Positions 18,453-27,386 of a stretch of DNA of 64,000 nt are shown here, piece after piece. Location of the stretch: contig NZ_BJNG01000014.1 in the NCBI RefSeq assembly GCF_006539565.1, positions 62,001-126,000 of the forward strand, written 5' to 3'. The notes under the pieces are model-generated. The model made no database searches. It saw only the letters and a program-made list of their open reading frames with translations, and was not told the DNA's origin. The DNA is from Pseudonocardia hydrocarbonoxydans (GTDB lineage: Bacteria; Actinomycetota; Actinomycetes; Mycobacteriales; Pseudonocardiaceae). Each line of letters opens with the position of its first letter. Position 1 is the stretch's first letter. A program made the translations under genes and the position numbers.

Positions 18453-19805
18453 CTACGCCGGGGTCGCCGCCCCGTCGCGCTGCGGCCGTCCCACACCCAC
18501 CCACCGGAAGCCGGCCCGTCGGATGATGTCGGCGTCGAGCAGGTTGCGGGTGTCGACGACGAGCCGCTCGGCCACCTCGCCGGCGAGCCGGCGCCAGTCG
18601 AGCGCGCGGAACTGCGGCCACTCGGTGAGCACGACCACGGCCTCCGCGCCGCGCGCCGCCGTGTACGCGTCGTCTACGACGGTGAGCAGTGAGGAGTCGA
18701 TCCGGGCGGTGGCCGCGTCGACGCCGGGGTCGTAGGCGACGAGCTCCGCGCCGGCCTGCTTGAGCAGCGCGGCGACGCCGAGGGCGGGCGAGTCGCGCAG
18801 GTCGTCGGTGTGCGCCTTGAACGTCAGCCCGAGCAGCGCGATGCGCCGCCGCGACAGCGACCCCGTGCGCCGCCCGGTGACCGCCAGCCGGACCTTCTCC
18901 ACCATCCGCTGGTACTGGCGGGTGTTGGTGTCGATGGCCGCGCGGACGAGCCGGAACTCGAAGTCGGCCGCGTCGGCGGCCTGCAGCAGCGCGTTGGTGT
19001 CCTTCGGCAGGCACGACCCGCCCCACCCGGGCCCCGGCGACAGGAACGCCTGCCCGATGCGCTTGTCGTACCCGATGCCCTCGGTGACGTCGGCGATGTC
19101 GGCGTCGAGCCGCTCGCACAGCTCCGCCATCGCGTTGACGTAGGACAGCTTCATCGCCAGGAAGCAGTTCGCCGCGTACTTGATCATCTCGGCGCTGGCG
19201 GCGTCGGTGAGGACGGTGGGCGCGCCGAGCCGCGCGTAGAGCGCCGCCACCCGCTCCGCGGCGTCCTGTTTGGCCGAGCCGACGACGATCCGGTCCGGGT
19301 TGAGGAAGTCGTGCACCGCGGACCCCTCGCGCAGGAACTCCGGGTTGCTGACCACGCCGACGTCGTCGCGGCGCAGCAGCTCCGTGGTCCGCACCGAGGT
19401 GCCGACCGGCACGGTCGACTTGTTGACGACCACGCAGCCCGCCGGCAGGGCGTCGCGCGTCTCCTCGATCACGGCCTCGACGGCGGACAGGTCGGCGATC
19501 CCACCCACCCCCATCGGGGTCGGGACGCACAGGAACATCACCTCGACGGGGGCCCCGTCGCGCTCCAGCTCCTTGAGCGCGGCCGAGGCGCCGACGACGA
19601 ACGACAGCCGCCCCGCCGCCACCCCCTCGTTGACGAGCTCGGCGAGCCGGTCCTCCCGGATCCCGATCTCCCCGGCCCGCAGGCGCTCGACCTTGGCCTC
19701 GTCGACGTCGGCACAGATCACGCGGTGACCGAGGGTGGCCAGACAGGCCCCCGTCGTCAGGCCCACGTAACCGGTACCCACCACAGCCACGCGCCGGGCG
19801 AACAT
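18453..19805 (-). CDS. UDP-glucose 6-dehydrogenase
   Basis: A 450-aa enzyme of the UDP-glucose/GDP-mannose dehydrogenase family, which oxidises UDP-glucose to UDP-glucuronate with two NAD+. It shows the N-terminal Rossmann motif VAVVGTGYVGLTTGACLATLG, the central KYAANCFLAMKLSYVNAMAE, the catalytic Cys265 in GWGGSCLPKDTNAL, and the C-terminal LTFKAHTDDLRDSPAL. GAGGAG lies 8 nt before the ATG. UDP-glucuronate feeds capsule, exopolysaccharide or teichuronic-type polymers, which would fit the deacetylase/glycosyltransferase cluster 10 kb away. Assignment to UDP-glucose rather than another UDP-sugar is by family resemblance. Confidence 0.92.
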   Translation of the reverse strand: MFARRVAVVGTGYVGLTTGACLATLGHRVICADVDEAKVERLRAGEIGIREDRLAELVNEGVAAGRLSFVVGASAALKELERDGAPVEVMFLCVPTPMGVGGIADLSAVEAVIEETRDALPAGCVVVNKSTVPVGTSVRTTELLRRDDVGVVSNPEFLREGSAVHDFLNPDRIVVGSAKQDAAERVAALYARLGAPTVLTDAASAEMIKYAANCFLAMKLSYVNAMAELCERLDADIADVTEGIGYDKRIGQAFLSPGPGWGGSCLPKDTNALLQAADAADFEFRLVRAAIDTNTRQYQRMVEKVRLAVTGRRTGSLSRRRIALLGLTFKAHTDDLRDSPALGVAALLKQAGAELVAYDPGVDAATARIDSSLLTVVDDAYTAARGAEAVVVLTEWPQFRALDWRRLAGEVAERLVVDTRNLLDADIIRRAGFRWVGVGRPQRDGAATPA

Positions 19806-19906
19806 TCGTGGGACTCCTCGCGATGTCTGTCGGACGACCGGAGCGCCTCGCGCGCCGATCGGGACGCTACCGCCGATCCGGCCACGCGGAGGGCCCGAGG
19901 CACTGT

Positions 19907-19928
19907 GGCCCCCGTCATCATGGGGGCC
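19907..19928 (-). terminator. Candidate hairpin downstream of hupB
   Basis: A 7-bp G/C stem (GGCCCCC/GGGGGCC) with an 8-nt loop lies 75 nt past the hupB stop. It has no T-tract. Together with the upstream region of the UDP-glucose dehydrogenase it fills the gap 19806-20003. Confidence 0.35.
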
Positions 19929-20003
19929 GGTCCCGGCGCCGGCGGGGCGCGCACGGGTGCCCCGTCCGCGCTGTGGGCCGCCCGGGTCCGCCGGGCGGCG
20001 GCG

Positions 20004-20687
20004 CTACTTCTTCGCCTTCGCCTTCTTCGGCTTGTCCGCCGGGGCCTTCGCCTTGGCCGCCGCCTTGGGAGCCGCCGCCTTGGGAGCCGCCTTGGCAGCC
20101 GCCGCCTTGGGAGCCGTCTTCGCCGCGGCCACCTGCGGGGCCGCCTTGGCCGGGGCCTTCTTCTTGGGTGCCGCCTTGGCCGGCGCTGCGGCCTTGGGTG
20201 CTGCGGCCTTGGGTGCTGCGACCTTGGGCGCTGCGGCCTTGGGCGCCTTCGCCTTCGGAGCAGCGGCCGCGGGCTCCGCGGCGAAGCTCGCCGACGCCTT
20301 CGCGGTGCGACGGCGGGGTGCGGCGGGGGCCGCGACCGCGGCGGGCGCCTCGGCGGCGGGCGGGGCCGCGACCGGGCGTCGACGGGCGGGGGTGGCACGC
20401 GGCGCCGGGCCCCCGGCGCCGCCCACGGCGGCGCGGAACCCGGTGCCGGGCCGGAACGCGGGCACCGTCGTGGCCGCGACCTGCACCGTCTCGCCCGTGC
20501 GCGGGTTGCGGGCCACGCGGGCGGCGCGGGCACGCGGCTCGAACACCCCGAACCCGGTGATCGACACCGAGTCGCCGGACCCGACCGTCGACACGATGGT
20601 CTCCAGCAGGCCGTCGACCGCGGTGGCCGCCGTCCGCCGGTCGCCGATGCGGTCTGCCAGCGCGTCCACGAGCTGCGTCTTGTTCAT
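20004..20687 (-). CDS. hupB: HU-family nucleoid protein with Lys/Ala-rich histone-like tail
   Basis: Residues 1-90 form a standard HU domain ([15 protein letters not shown], then [20 protein letters not shown] and the DNA-arm region RTGETVQV). Residues 91-227 are a low-complexity tail of repeated KAAAP and AAPK units ending in a lysine-rich stretch, like the histone H1-like extension of mycobacterial HupB and Streptomyces HupS. It compacts DNA non-specifically; the tail increases affinity and is acetylated in mycobacteria (established knowledge). A TAGCGT hexamer 7 nt before the ATG and the absence of a Shine-Dalgarno sequence suggest a leaderless transcript. Position next to leuD matches M. 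tuberculosis. Confidence 0.95.
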   Translation of the reverse strand: MNKTQLVDALADRIGDRRTAATAVDGLLETIVSTVGSGDSVSITGFGVFEPRARAARVARNPRTGETVQVAATTVPAFRPGTGFRAAVGGAGGPAPRATPARRRPVAAPPAAEAPAAVAAPAAPRRRTAKASASFAAEPAAAAPKAKAPKAAAPKVAAPKAAAPKAAAPAKAAPKKKAPAKAAPQVAAAKTAPKAAAAKAAPKAAAPKAAAKAKAPADKPKKAKAKK

Positions 20688-20738
20688 GAACGAGACGCTA
20701 GCCGCAGGTCAGGGCCGTGCGCCAGCAACACGCGGAGG

Positions 20739-20763
20739 GAATCCGTTGCCGCGCAACGGATTC
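20739..20763 (-). terminator. Hairpin overlapping the leuD stop codon
   Basis: A perfect 11-bp stem (GAATCCGTTGC/GCAACGGATTC) with a 3-nt loop overlaps the leuD stop codon and marks the end of leuCD. No T-tract follows, so intrinsic termination is only likely. Confidence 0.5.
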
Positions 20764-21352
20764 AGCCCGACGTCACCGGCATCCGGGCCGGGCGCGTGGC
20801 CTCGAACGCGGTGATGTCCTCGGCGTGGCGCAGCGTGAGGCCGATGTCGTCGAGGCCCTCCAGCAGCCGCCAGCGGGTGTAGTCGTCGATCTCGAACGGC
20901 ACGGTGAGATCGGCGGCCTGCACCGTGCGCTCCACCAGGTCGACGGTGACCTCGGTGCCGGGCTGGTTCTCCAGCAGCTTCCACAGCAGCTCGACGTCGG
21001 CCTGTGCGACCTGGGCCGCGAGCAGCCCGGCCTTCGCGGAGTTGCCGCGGAAGATGTCGGCGAACCGCGAGGAGATCACGACCCGGAACCCGTAGTTCAT
21101 CAGTGCCCACACCGCGTGCTCGCGCGAGGAGCCGGTGCCGAAGTCCGCCCCCGCCACCAGCACGGATCCGCGGTCGAACGGCTCCTGGTTGAGGACGAAC
21201 GAGGGGTCGTTCCGCCAGGCCGAGAACAGGCCGTCCTCGAACCCGGTGCGCGTCACCCGCTTGAGGTAGACCGCCGGGATGATCTGGTCGGTGTCGACGT
21301 TGGCCCGGCGCAGCGGCACGCCGATGCCGGTGTGGGTGGAGAAGGCGTCCAT
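20762..21352 (-). CDS. leuD: 3-isopropylmalate dehydratase small subunit
   Basis: LeuD pairs with LeuC to isomerise 2-isopropylmalate to 3-isopropylmalate in leucine synthesis. The 196-aa length is typical; recognisable motifs are [16 protein letters not shown] near the N-terminus and [20 protein letters not shown], the flexible substrate-recognition region of the swivelling domain. The ATG shares one base with the leuC stop (TGATG), so translation is coupled. The gene ends at a hairpin and faces hupB with 74 bp between. Confidence 0.97.
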   Translation of the reverse strand: MDAFSTHTGIGVPLRRANVDTDQIIPAVYLKRVTRTGFEDGLFSAWRNDPSFVLNQEPFDRGSVLVAGADFGTGSSREHAVWALMNYGFRVVISSRFADIFRGNSAKAGLLAAQVAQADVELLWKLLENQPGTEVTVDLVERTVQAADLTVPFEIDDYTRWRLLEGLDDIGLTLRHAEDITAFEATRPARMPVTSG

Positions 21353-22764
21353 CAGAGCAGGTCCTCCGGGCTCGACAGGGTGCCGCGCACCGCGGTCGCG
21401 GCCGCGACCAGGGGCGACACCAGGTGGGTGCGGCCGCCCTTGCCCTGGCGGCCCTCGAAGTTGCGGTTGGACGTCGACGCGCTGCGCTCCCCCGGGGCGA
21501 GCTGGTCGGGGTTCATGCCCAGGCACATCGAGCAGCCCGCGGAGCGCCACTCGGCCCCGGCCGCGGTGAACACCTCGTCGAGCCCCTCGTCCTCGGCCTG
21601 GAACCGCACCCGCATCGAGCCGGGGACGACCAGCATCCGGACGCCGTCGGCGACCTTGCGGCCCCTGATGACCTCGGCCGCGGCCCGCAGGTCCTCGATC
21701 CGGCCGTTGGTGCAGGAGCCCACGAACACCGTGTCGACGGCGACCTCGCGCAGCGGCTGCCCCGCCGTGAGCCCCATGTAGGTCAGGGCCTTCTCCGCGG
21801 AGACGCGCTCGTTCTCGTCGACGATCTGCGCCGGGTCGGGCACGTTGTCCCCCAACGGGAGACCCTGGCCGGGGTTGGTGCCCCAGGTGACGAACGGGGT
21901 GAGCGAGTCGCCGTCGATGACGACCTCGGCGTCGAACACCGCGTCGTCGTCGGTGCGCAGCTCGCGCCACGCCGCGACGGCCTCGTCCCACGCCTCGCCT
22001 GCGGGCGCGCGGTCACGGCCCTTGAGGTAGGCGAAGGTCGTCTCGTCGGGGGCGATCATGCCGGCGCGGGCCCCGGCCTCGATCGACATGTTGCAGATCG
22101 TCATCCGGGCCTCCATCGAGAGGTTCTCGATGACGTTGCCCCGGTACTCCAGCACGTAGCCCTGGCCGCCGCCGGTGCCGATCTGCGCGATGATCGCCAG
22201 CACGACGTCCTTGCTCGTGACGCCCGGCCGCAGCGTGCCGTCGGCGCTGTTCACCGTGATCGACATGGTCTTGAACCGCTTGAGCGGCAGCGTCTGCGTG
22301 GCGAGCACGTGCTCCACCTCGGAGGTGCCGATGCCGAAGGCCATCGCGCCGAACGCGCCGTGGGTGGAGGTGTGGCTGTCGCCGCAGACGACCGTGGTGC
22401 CCGGCTGCGTGAGCCCCAGCTGCGGGCCGACGACGTGCACGATGCCCTGCTCGGCGTGGTTCATGGGGTAGAGCGGCACGCCGAACTCGGCGCAGTTCTT
22501 GCGCAGCGTCTCGACCTGGGTGCGCGAGACGGGGTCGGCGATCGGCAGCTCGACGTCCTTGGTCGGGACGTTGTGGTCCTCGGTGGCGAGCGTGAGGTCC
22601 GTCCGTCGCACCGGGCGGCCCGCGAGCCGCAGGCCGTCGAACGCCTGGGGGCTGGTGACCTCGTGCACGAGGTGCAGGTCGATGTAGAGGAGGTCGGGTT
22701 CGTCGCCCTCCCCCTCACGGACGAGGTGCAGGTCCCACACCTTCGCGGCCAGAGTACGTGCCAT
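21352..22764 (-). CDS. leuC: 3-isopropylmalate dehydratase large subunit
   Basis: The 470-aa aconitase-family subunit binds a [4Fe-4S] cluster through cysteines in [13 protein letters not shown] and [15 protein letters not shown]; other signatures are [20 protein letters not shown] and ATEDHNVPT. It acts with LeuD downstream. The start ATG lies only 37 bp from the divergent IclR-type regulator gene, with GGGAG before it, so the two promoters must overlap. In Streptomyces the regulator at this position (NdgR) controls leuCD, which is the likely situation here. Confidence 0.97.
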   Translation of the reverse strand: MARTLAAKVWDLHLVREGEGDEPDLLYIDLHLVHEVTSPQAFDGLRLAGRPVRRTDLTLATEDHNVPTKDVELPIADPVSRTQVETLRKNCAEFGVPLYPMNHAEQGIVHVVGPQLGLTQPGTTVVCGDSHTSTHGAFGAMAFGIGTSEVEHVLATQTLPLKRFKTMSITVNSADGTLRPGVTSKDVVLAIIAQIGTGGGQGYVLEYRGNVIENLSMEARMTICNMSIEAGARAGMIAPDETTFAYLKGRDRAPAGEAWDEAVAAWRELRTDDDAVFDAEVVIDGDSLTPFVTWGTNPGQGLPLGDNVPDPAQIVDENERVSAEKALTYMGLTAGQPLREVAVDTVFVGSCTNGRIEDLRAAAEVIRGRKVADGVRMLVVPGSMRVRFQAEDEGLDEVFTAAGAEWRSAGCSMCLGMNPDQLAPGERSASTSNRNFEGRQGKGGRTHLVSPLVAAATAVRGTLSSPEDLL

Positions 22765-22767
22765 GGT

Positions 22768-22796
22768 TCTCTCCCAGCAGTTGGGACGCTAGTATC
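22768..22796 (+). promoter_or_regulatory. Overlapping divergent promoters of leuCD and the IclR regulator
   Basis: The gap 22765-22801 contains TAGTAT (22790-22795), 6 nt before the regulator's GTG, and on the opposite strand its complement offers GATACT/TACTAG for leuC. The short spacing leaves room for a single regulator-binding site covering both promoters. The exact operator cannot be defined from one sequence. Confidence 0.45.
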
Positions 22797-22801
22797 GCGG
22801 T

Positions 22802-23503
22802 GTGAGACAGCATAGCGGCATCGGTGTGCTCGACAAGGCTGTGGGTGTGCTCCGTGCCATCGCCTCCGAGCCGTGCGGGCTGGCCGAGCTGTGCCAGCGC
22901 ACGGGCCTGCCGCGGGCCACCGCGCACCGCCTCGCCGTCGGGCTGGAGGTGCACGGCCTGCTCACCCGCGGCGCCGACGGTCGCTGGCGACCGGGCCCGA
23001 CGCTGGCCGAGCTCGCCGCCGGCGGCGCCGACCCGCTGCTGGAGGCGGCCGCGGCGATCCTGCCCCGGCTGCGCGACATCACGGGCGAGAGCGTGCAGCT
23101 CTACCGCCGCGACGGCACGCAGCGCGTCTGCGTCGCCACCGCCGAGCCCGCGAGCGGCCTGCGCGACACCGTGCCCGTCGGCTCCCGGCTGCCGATGACG
23201 GCGGGCTCCGGGGCGAAGGTGCTCGCCGCGTGGGCCGAGCCCGCCGTCCAGCGCGCGGTGCTGGGCGACGCCACCTTCACCGAGCGCGTCCTGCTCGACG
23301 TCCGCAGGCGCGGCTGGGCGCAGAGCGTCGCGGAGCGGGAGTCCGGGGTGGCCAGCGTGTCGGCGCCGGTGCGCGACGGCACCGGGCACGTCGTGGCGGC
23401 GGTGTCGGTGTCCGGGCCCGTCGACCGGATCGGTCGCCGTCCCGGCGTCCGCTGGGCGGCCGACCTGCTCGCCGCGGCCGAGGCCCTGCAACACCGCTTG
23501 TAA
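22802..23503 (+). CDS. ndgR: IclR-family transcriptional regulator (NdgR-like)
   Basis: A 233-aa IclR-type protein: winged helix-turn-helix at residues 8-65 (LAELCQRTGLPRATAHRLAV) and an effector-binding domain containing SRLPMTAGSGAKVLAAWAE and VAAVSVSGPVDRI. Streptomyces NdgR and mycobacterial Rv2989 are divergent from leuCD in the same way and regulate leucine and other amino acid genes (established knowledge). Self-regulation and control of leuCD are inferred from the 37-bp shared promoter region. The transcript is probably nearly leaderless, as the -10-like TAGTAT ends 6 nt before the GTG. Confidence 0.92.
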   Translation: MRQHSGIGVLDKAVGVLRAIASEPCGLAELCQRTGLPRATAHRLAVGLEVHGLLTRGADGRWRPGPTLAELAAGGADPLLEAAAAILPRLRDITGESVQLYRRDGTQRVCVATAEPASGLRDTVPVGSRLPMTAGSGAKVLAAWAEPAVQRAVLGDATFTERVLLDVRRRGWAQSVAERESGVASVSAPVRDGTGHVVAAVSVSGPVDRIGRRPGVRWAADLLAAAEALQHRL

Positions 23504-23592
23504 CCGATACCCGCCCGAAAGGGCCACGGGGGACCCGATACCGTGGCGCAGTTGCACGCAGGGTGAGATTCGGCGGCGGAAATCGGGGCACG

Positions 23593-25521
23593 ATGACCTA
23601 CTTGCTCGGGATCGATCTGGGTACGACGAGGACGTCGGCCGCCGTCGGTCACCCGGGTGCGCGGTCGGGCGAGATCGAGGTCGTCAACCTGGGCGACCGC
23701 TCCAGCTCGGTCCCCTCGGTGTTCTACGCGGGTGCCGACGGCGCGGTGCTGGTCGGCGAGGCCGCCGAGCGCCGGGCGCTGACCGACCCCGCCCGGGTCG
23801 TCCGCGAGTTCAAGCGCCGCATCGGCGACCCCACCCCGCTCGTCGTCTCCGGGGTCCCCTGGTCGCCGCAGGAGCTCTCCGCGCGGGTCGTGCGCTGGGT
23901 CGTCGAGCGGGTGGCCGAGCGCGAGGGCGGGCCCGCGGCCCGCATCGCCGTCACCCACCCGGCGTCCTGGGGCCCGCTGAAGAAGGAGCTGCTCGGCGGC
24001 GCGCTGGCCGGGCAGGGCATGCAGGTGTCGTTCCTGGCCGAGCCGCAGGCCGCCGCGCTGCACTACGCCTCGGCCGAGCGGCTCGAGCCCGGCTCCACCA
24101 TCGCCGTCTACGACCTGGGCGGCGGCACGTTCGACGCCGCGATCGTCACGAAGGGCGCGCAGGGCTTCGGCACCGTCGGGCGGCCGGAGGGCATCGAGCG
24201 GCTCGGCGGCGTCGACTTCGACCAGGTCGTGTTCGACCACGTCCGCGACGGCATGCCCGGGGCGTTCGCCGGGCTCGACGACACCGACCCCGCCGTCCTC
24301 GCCGCGGTGGCCGCGGTGCGCCGCGAGTGTTCGGAGGCCAAGGAGGCGCTGAGCAGCGACACCGAGGTGTCGATCCCGGTGCTGCTGCCCGGCTCCCAGG
24401 GGTCGGTGCGGCTGCACCGCAGCGAGTTCGAGGCCATGATCCGGCCGCAGATCGAGGACACCGTCACCGCACTGCGGCGCGCCGTCGCCTCCGCCGGGCT
24501 CACCCCCGACCAGCTCACCGCGGTGCTGCTGGTCGGCGGCTCGTCGCGGATCCCGCTCGTCGCGCAGCTGGTGTCCGAGCAGCTCGGGCGGCCCGTCGCC
24601 GTCGACGCGGACCCGAAGAACGCGATCGCCATGGGCGCCGCCCTGTCGCTGGACCCGGCGGCGCTGGCCGCGACGGGGCCGCACGTGCCCGCACCGCGCG
24701 GCGGCTCACCCGTCCCCGGTGGGGTGCGGTCGACGGGGCAGCAGCGGCCGGCCGGTCCGGGGATCGGAGCTCCGGTGGCGGGGGCCCTGGGCGCCGGGGG
24801 GATGGTCACCGGGATGGCGGGCACGGGCGGGACTGGCACGGCAGGCCGCCGCCCGGGCGGCGGCTCCGGCAACGGCCACGGCGGGCTCGGCCCGGGTACC
24901 GCGGTCGCGGCCGGGCCCGGTGCCGGGATGCTTGCCGCAGCCGCCGGATCGACGGGTCTCCGTCCCGGTGGTCCGCAGGGTCGCATCCCGATGCAGGGCG
25001 GGGAGCCCGCCCGCCAGATCGTGCCCCCGCCGCGCGCGCCGTCCCCGTATCCGGAGCGACCGCCGGTCGACACCCCCGCCCCCCACGACGACGACTTCGA
25101 CCGCCCCCTGCCCCCGCGGCGCCGGGGCGGCGCGTTCCTGGTGTCGGCGGGTGGGCTGGCGGCCGCGCTCGGCGTCGTCGCCACCGTGCTGCTGTTGCCC
25201 GCCCCGGCCCCCGCGCCGACGGCCGGCGTCGACCGGGACTCGACGGTGCCGATCCTGCCGCCGGTCTCCTCGGAGGTGCTGGGCACCCCGGCGCCGACCG
25301 AGGCGACCGAGGCCCCGGCCGCCGACGACCCGCCCCCGCCCGCGGCCACCACCCGTACGCAGGCGCCGCAGCCGACCACCCAGCCCGCGCCGACCACCGA
25401 GCCCCCGCCGCCGACGACGACCTCCGAGCCGCCGCCCACCTCGGAGCCGCCGCCGCCCTCGTCGGAGCCGCCGCCCCCCTCGACCCCGCCCGTCGACGCC
25501 CAGCGCCTCCCCCCGGCCTGA
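23593..25521 (+). CDS. Membrane-anchored Hsp70-family protein
   Basis: Residues 1-360 form an Hsp70/actin-type ATPase: phosphate-1 GIDLGTTRTSAAV, phosphate-2 AVYDLGGGTFDAAIV and adenosine motif VLLVGGSSRIPLVAQLV. There is no recognisable peptide-binding domain. Instead a Gly/Ala/Pro-rich linker (about 370-505) leads to one transmembrane helix near 514-536 (FLVSAGGLAAALGVVATVLL) and a 100-residue Pro/Thr/Glu-rich tail predicted to be outside the membrane. Total length is 642 aa. Actinobacteria have several such atypical Hsp70s; their roles are unknown. The gene stands alone and ends at a strong bidirectional terminator. Confidence 0.9.
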   Translation: MTYLLGIDLGTTRTSAAVGHPGARSGEIEVVNLGDRSSSVPSVFYAGADGAVLVGEAAERRALTDPARVVREFKRRIGDPTPLVVSGVPWSPQELSARVVRWVVERVAEREGGPAARIAVTHPASWGPLKKELLGGALAGQGMQVSFLAEPQAAALHYASAERLEPGSTIAVYDLGGGTFDAAIVTKGAQGFGTVGRPEGIERLGGVDFDQVVFDHVRDGMPGAFAGLDDTDPAVLAAVAAVRRECSEAKEALSSDTEVSIPVLLPGSQGSVRLHRSEFEAMIRPQIEDTVTALRRAVASAGLTPDQLTAVLLVGGSSRIPLVAQLVSEQLGRPVAVDADPKNAIAMGAALSLDPAALAATGPHVPAPRGGSPVPGGVRSTGQQRPAGPGIGAPVAGALGAGGMVTGMAGTGGTGTAGRRPGGGSGNGHGGLGPGTAVAAGPGAGMLAAAAGSTGLRPGGPQGRIPMQGGEPARQIVPPPRAPSPYPERPPVDTPAPHDDDFDRPLPPRRRGGAFLVSAGGLAAALGVVATVLLLPAPAPAPTAGVDRDSTVPILPPVSSEVLGTPAPTEATEAPAADDPPPPAATTRTQAPQPTTQPAPTTEPPPPTTTSEPPPTSEPPPPSSEPPPPSTPPVDAQRLPPA

Positions 25522-25591
25522 TCGGCCCGCCGCCGGCGCCCCGCGTGGGCGCCGGCCGTGGCGGGCCCGACCGTGACAGGACTGGGAAATG

Positions 25592-25628
25592 CAGCGATCC
25601 CCACTCCGAACCGGAGTGGGGATCGCTG
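25592..25628. terminator. Bidirectional terminator between Hsp70 gene and tRNA-Glu
   Basis: A perfect 17-bp stem with a 3-nt loop (arms 25592-25608 and 25612-25628) lies between the convergent Hsp70 gene and tRNA-Glu, so it can end transcription from both sides. Only short T-rich stretches flank it. Confidence 0.8.
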
Positions 25629-25633
25629 TGATG

Positions 25634-25706
25634 TAGCCCCGACGGGATTTGAACCCGCGCTACCGCCTTGAGAGGGCGGCGTCCTAGGCCGCTAGACGAC
25701 GGGGCC
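25634..25706 (-). tRNA. tRNA-Glu (anticodon CTC)
   Basis: A 73-nt cloverleaf on the minus strand: acceptor stem GGCCCCG/CGGGGCU, anticodon stem GCCGCC/GGCGGU-type around the loop with CTC, and T arm GCGGG-TTCAAAT-CCCGT. CCA is not encoded. In M. tuberculosis a tRNA-Glu and a tRNA-Gln also lie beside gltX. Confidence 0.95.
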
Positions 25707-25755
25707 TCTGACCTGCTGTGTGGAACTGTACAGGAACCATTCTGGAGGATTCCCG

Positions 25756-25827
25756 CTGGGGTACCAGGACTCGAACCTAGACTAACTGAACCAGAATCAG
25801 TCGTGCTGCCAATTACACCATACCCCA
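25756..25827 (-). tRNA. tRNA-Gln (anticodon CTG)
   Basis: A 72-nt cloverleaf on the minus strand with acceptor stem UGGGGUA/UACCCCA (U1-A72 pair typical of tRNA-Gln), anticodon loop TTCTGGT (CTG), and T arm CTAGG-TTCGAGT-CCTGG. CCA is not encoded. It is 49 bp from tRNA-Glu and 43 bp past the gltX stop, so all three could be cotranscribed. Confidence 0.95.
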
Positions 25828-25870
25828 CTGGACAGCGACCACCCGGTGGCCGCGTCCCGTGCCGTCCACT

Positions 25871-27346
25871 CTAGCCGAGCCCTCCGGCGCGCTCCAAACC
25901 GGCCCTCAGCCGCGCCAGGGACCGCTCGCGCCCCAGCAGTTCCATCGACTCGTAGAGCGGCGGCGACACCGTGCGCCCGCTGACGGCCACCCGCACCGGC
26001 GCGAACGCCTTGCGCGGCTTGAGCCCCAGCCCGTCGATGAGGGTGTCCTTGAGGGACTGCTCGATGGCGGGCGTGGACCAGTCCGCCAGCGCATCGAGGC
26101 CGGTCAGGGCCGCCTCGAGGACGGGCGCGGCGTCGGCGCCGAGGTTCTTGGCCGCGGCATCCTCGTCGAGTGTGAAGCCGTCGCCGGTGACGAACAGGAA
26201 GCGCAGCATGCGCGCGGCGTCGGAGAGGACGACGCTGCGCTCCTGCACCAGGGGCGCCGCCGCGGCGAGCAGGGCGCGGTCGGCCTCGTCCGCGATCACG
26301 ACGCCCTCCGCGGCCAGGTAGGGCTCCACGCGGCGGGCGAACTCCTCCACCGGCAACGCCCGCAGATGTGCGGCATTGATGGCCTCGGCCTTCTTCAGGT
26401 CGAACCGCGCGGAATTGCCCGAGACGCGCGTCACGTCGAATGCGGCGACCATCTCGTCCATCGTGAAGACGTCCCGGTCCTCGGCGATCGACCAGCCCAG
26501 CAGCGCGAGGTAGTTGAGCAGGCCCTCGGGGGTGAATCCGCGCTCGCGGTAGAGGAACAGGTTCGATTCCGGGTCGCGCTTGGACAGTTTGCGATTGCCC
26601 TCCCCGGTGACCAGCGGCAGGTGCCCGTAGCGCGGGGGCCCGTCGCCGATGCCGACGCGCCGGAGCGCCTCGAGCAGCGCGATCTGACGCGGGGTGGAGG
26701 ACAGCAGGTCCTCCCCGCGCAGCACGTCGGTGATGCCCATGAGCGCGTCGTCGAGCGGGTTGGTGAGCGGGTAGAGCGGGGAGCCGTCACCGCGCGCGAG
26801 GACGAAGTCCGGGACGGTGCCGACCCGGAAGGTGACCTCGCCGCGGACGAGGTCGGTGAAGGTGATGTCGCGGTCGGGCATGCGCAGCCGGTAGACCGGC
26901 GCGCGGCCGTCGGCGCGGTAGGCGTCCTTCTCGGCCTCGGCGAGGTCGCGGTCGGCGTTGTCGTAGCCGAGTTTCGGGTCGCGGCCCGCCGCCCGGTGCC
27001 GCGCCTCGATCTCCTCGGCCTTCGAGTAGGACTCGTAGACCTCGCCGGCCTCGATCAGCCGGCGCAGGGCGTCGGCGTAGAGGTCGCCGCGCTCGCTCTG
27101 CCGGTACGGCGCGTGCGGGCCGCCGACCTCCGGGCCCTCGTCCCAGTCGAGGCCGAGCCAGCCCAGCGCGTCGAGCAGCGCGGCGTAGGACTCGGCGGAG
27201 TCGCGGCTGGCGTCGGTGTCCTCGATACGGAACACGAACGCACCGCCCGAGTGCCGGGCGTGCGCCCAGTTGAACAGGGCGGTGCGGATGAGGCCGACGT
27301 GCGGCGTCCCCGTCGGGGAGGGGCAGAAGCGAACGCGAACAGTCAT
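25871..27346 (-). CDS. gltX: Glutamyl-tRNA synthetase
   Basis: A 491-aa class I synthetase that attaches glutamate to tRNA. The HIGH-type motif is [15 protein letters not shown] (His16) and the KMSKS-type motif is [12 protein letters not shown]. Because gatCAB is present in this window and no glutaminyl-tRNA synthetase was seen here, the enzyme is probably non-discriminating and also charges tRNA-Gln with glutamate, as in most actinobacteria. A TAGCCT hexamer 10 nt before the ATG may be its -10, giving a very short leader. It is divergent from a flavin monooxygenase. Confidence 0.97.
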   Translation of the reverse strand: MTVRVRFCPSPTGTPHVGLIRTALFNWAHARHSGGAFVFRIEDTDASRDSAESYAALLDALGWLGLDWDEGPEVGGPHAPYRQSERGDLYADALRRLIEAGEVYESYSKAEEIEARHRAAGRDPKLGYDNADRDLAEAEKDAYRADGRAPVYRLRMPDRDITFTDLVRGEVTFRVGTVPDFVLARGDGSPLYPLTNPLDDALMGITDVLRGEDLLSSTPRQIALLEALRRVGIGDGPPRYGHLPLVTGEGNRKLSKRDPESNLFLYRERGFTPEGLLNYLALLGWSIAEDRDVFTMDEMVAAFDVTRVSGNSARFDLKKAEAINAAHLRALPVEEFARRVEPYLAAEGVVIADEADRALLAAAAPLVQERSVVLSDAARMLRFLFVTGDGFTLDEDAAAKNLGADAAPVLEAALTGLDALADWSTPAIEQSLKDTLIDGLGLKPRKAFAPVRVAVSGRTVSPPLYESMELLGRERSLARLRAGLERAGGLG

Positions 27347-27350
27347 GGTG

Positions 27351-27380
27351 TTGCCCAGGCTAGCGGACCGGCGGTAAATT
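27351..27380 (+). promoter_or_regulatory. Putative promoter of the FAD monooxygenase gene
   Basis: TTGCCC at 27351 and TAAATT at 27375 are separated by 18 bp, matching a housekeeping-sigma promoter. The -10 ends 6 nt before the ATG at 27387, so transcription should start at or beside the start codon, giving a leaderless mRNA. Confidence 0.55.
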
Positions 27381-27386
27381 CATCGC

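Noticed and set aside
20004..20420. Repetitive KAAAP-coding DNA in hupB as a CRISPR or tandem-repeat locus
   Set aside because: The repeats are in frame, irregular in spacing and encode the normal Lys/Ala-rich tail of HupB.
25634..25827. tRNA genes as an integration site
   Set aside because: No integrase, direct repeat of the tRNA 3' end or foreign-looking island lies next to them; gltX and the Hsp70 gene flank them directly.
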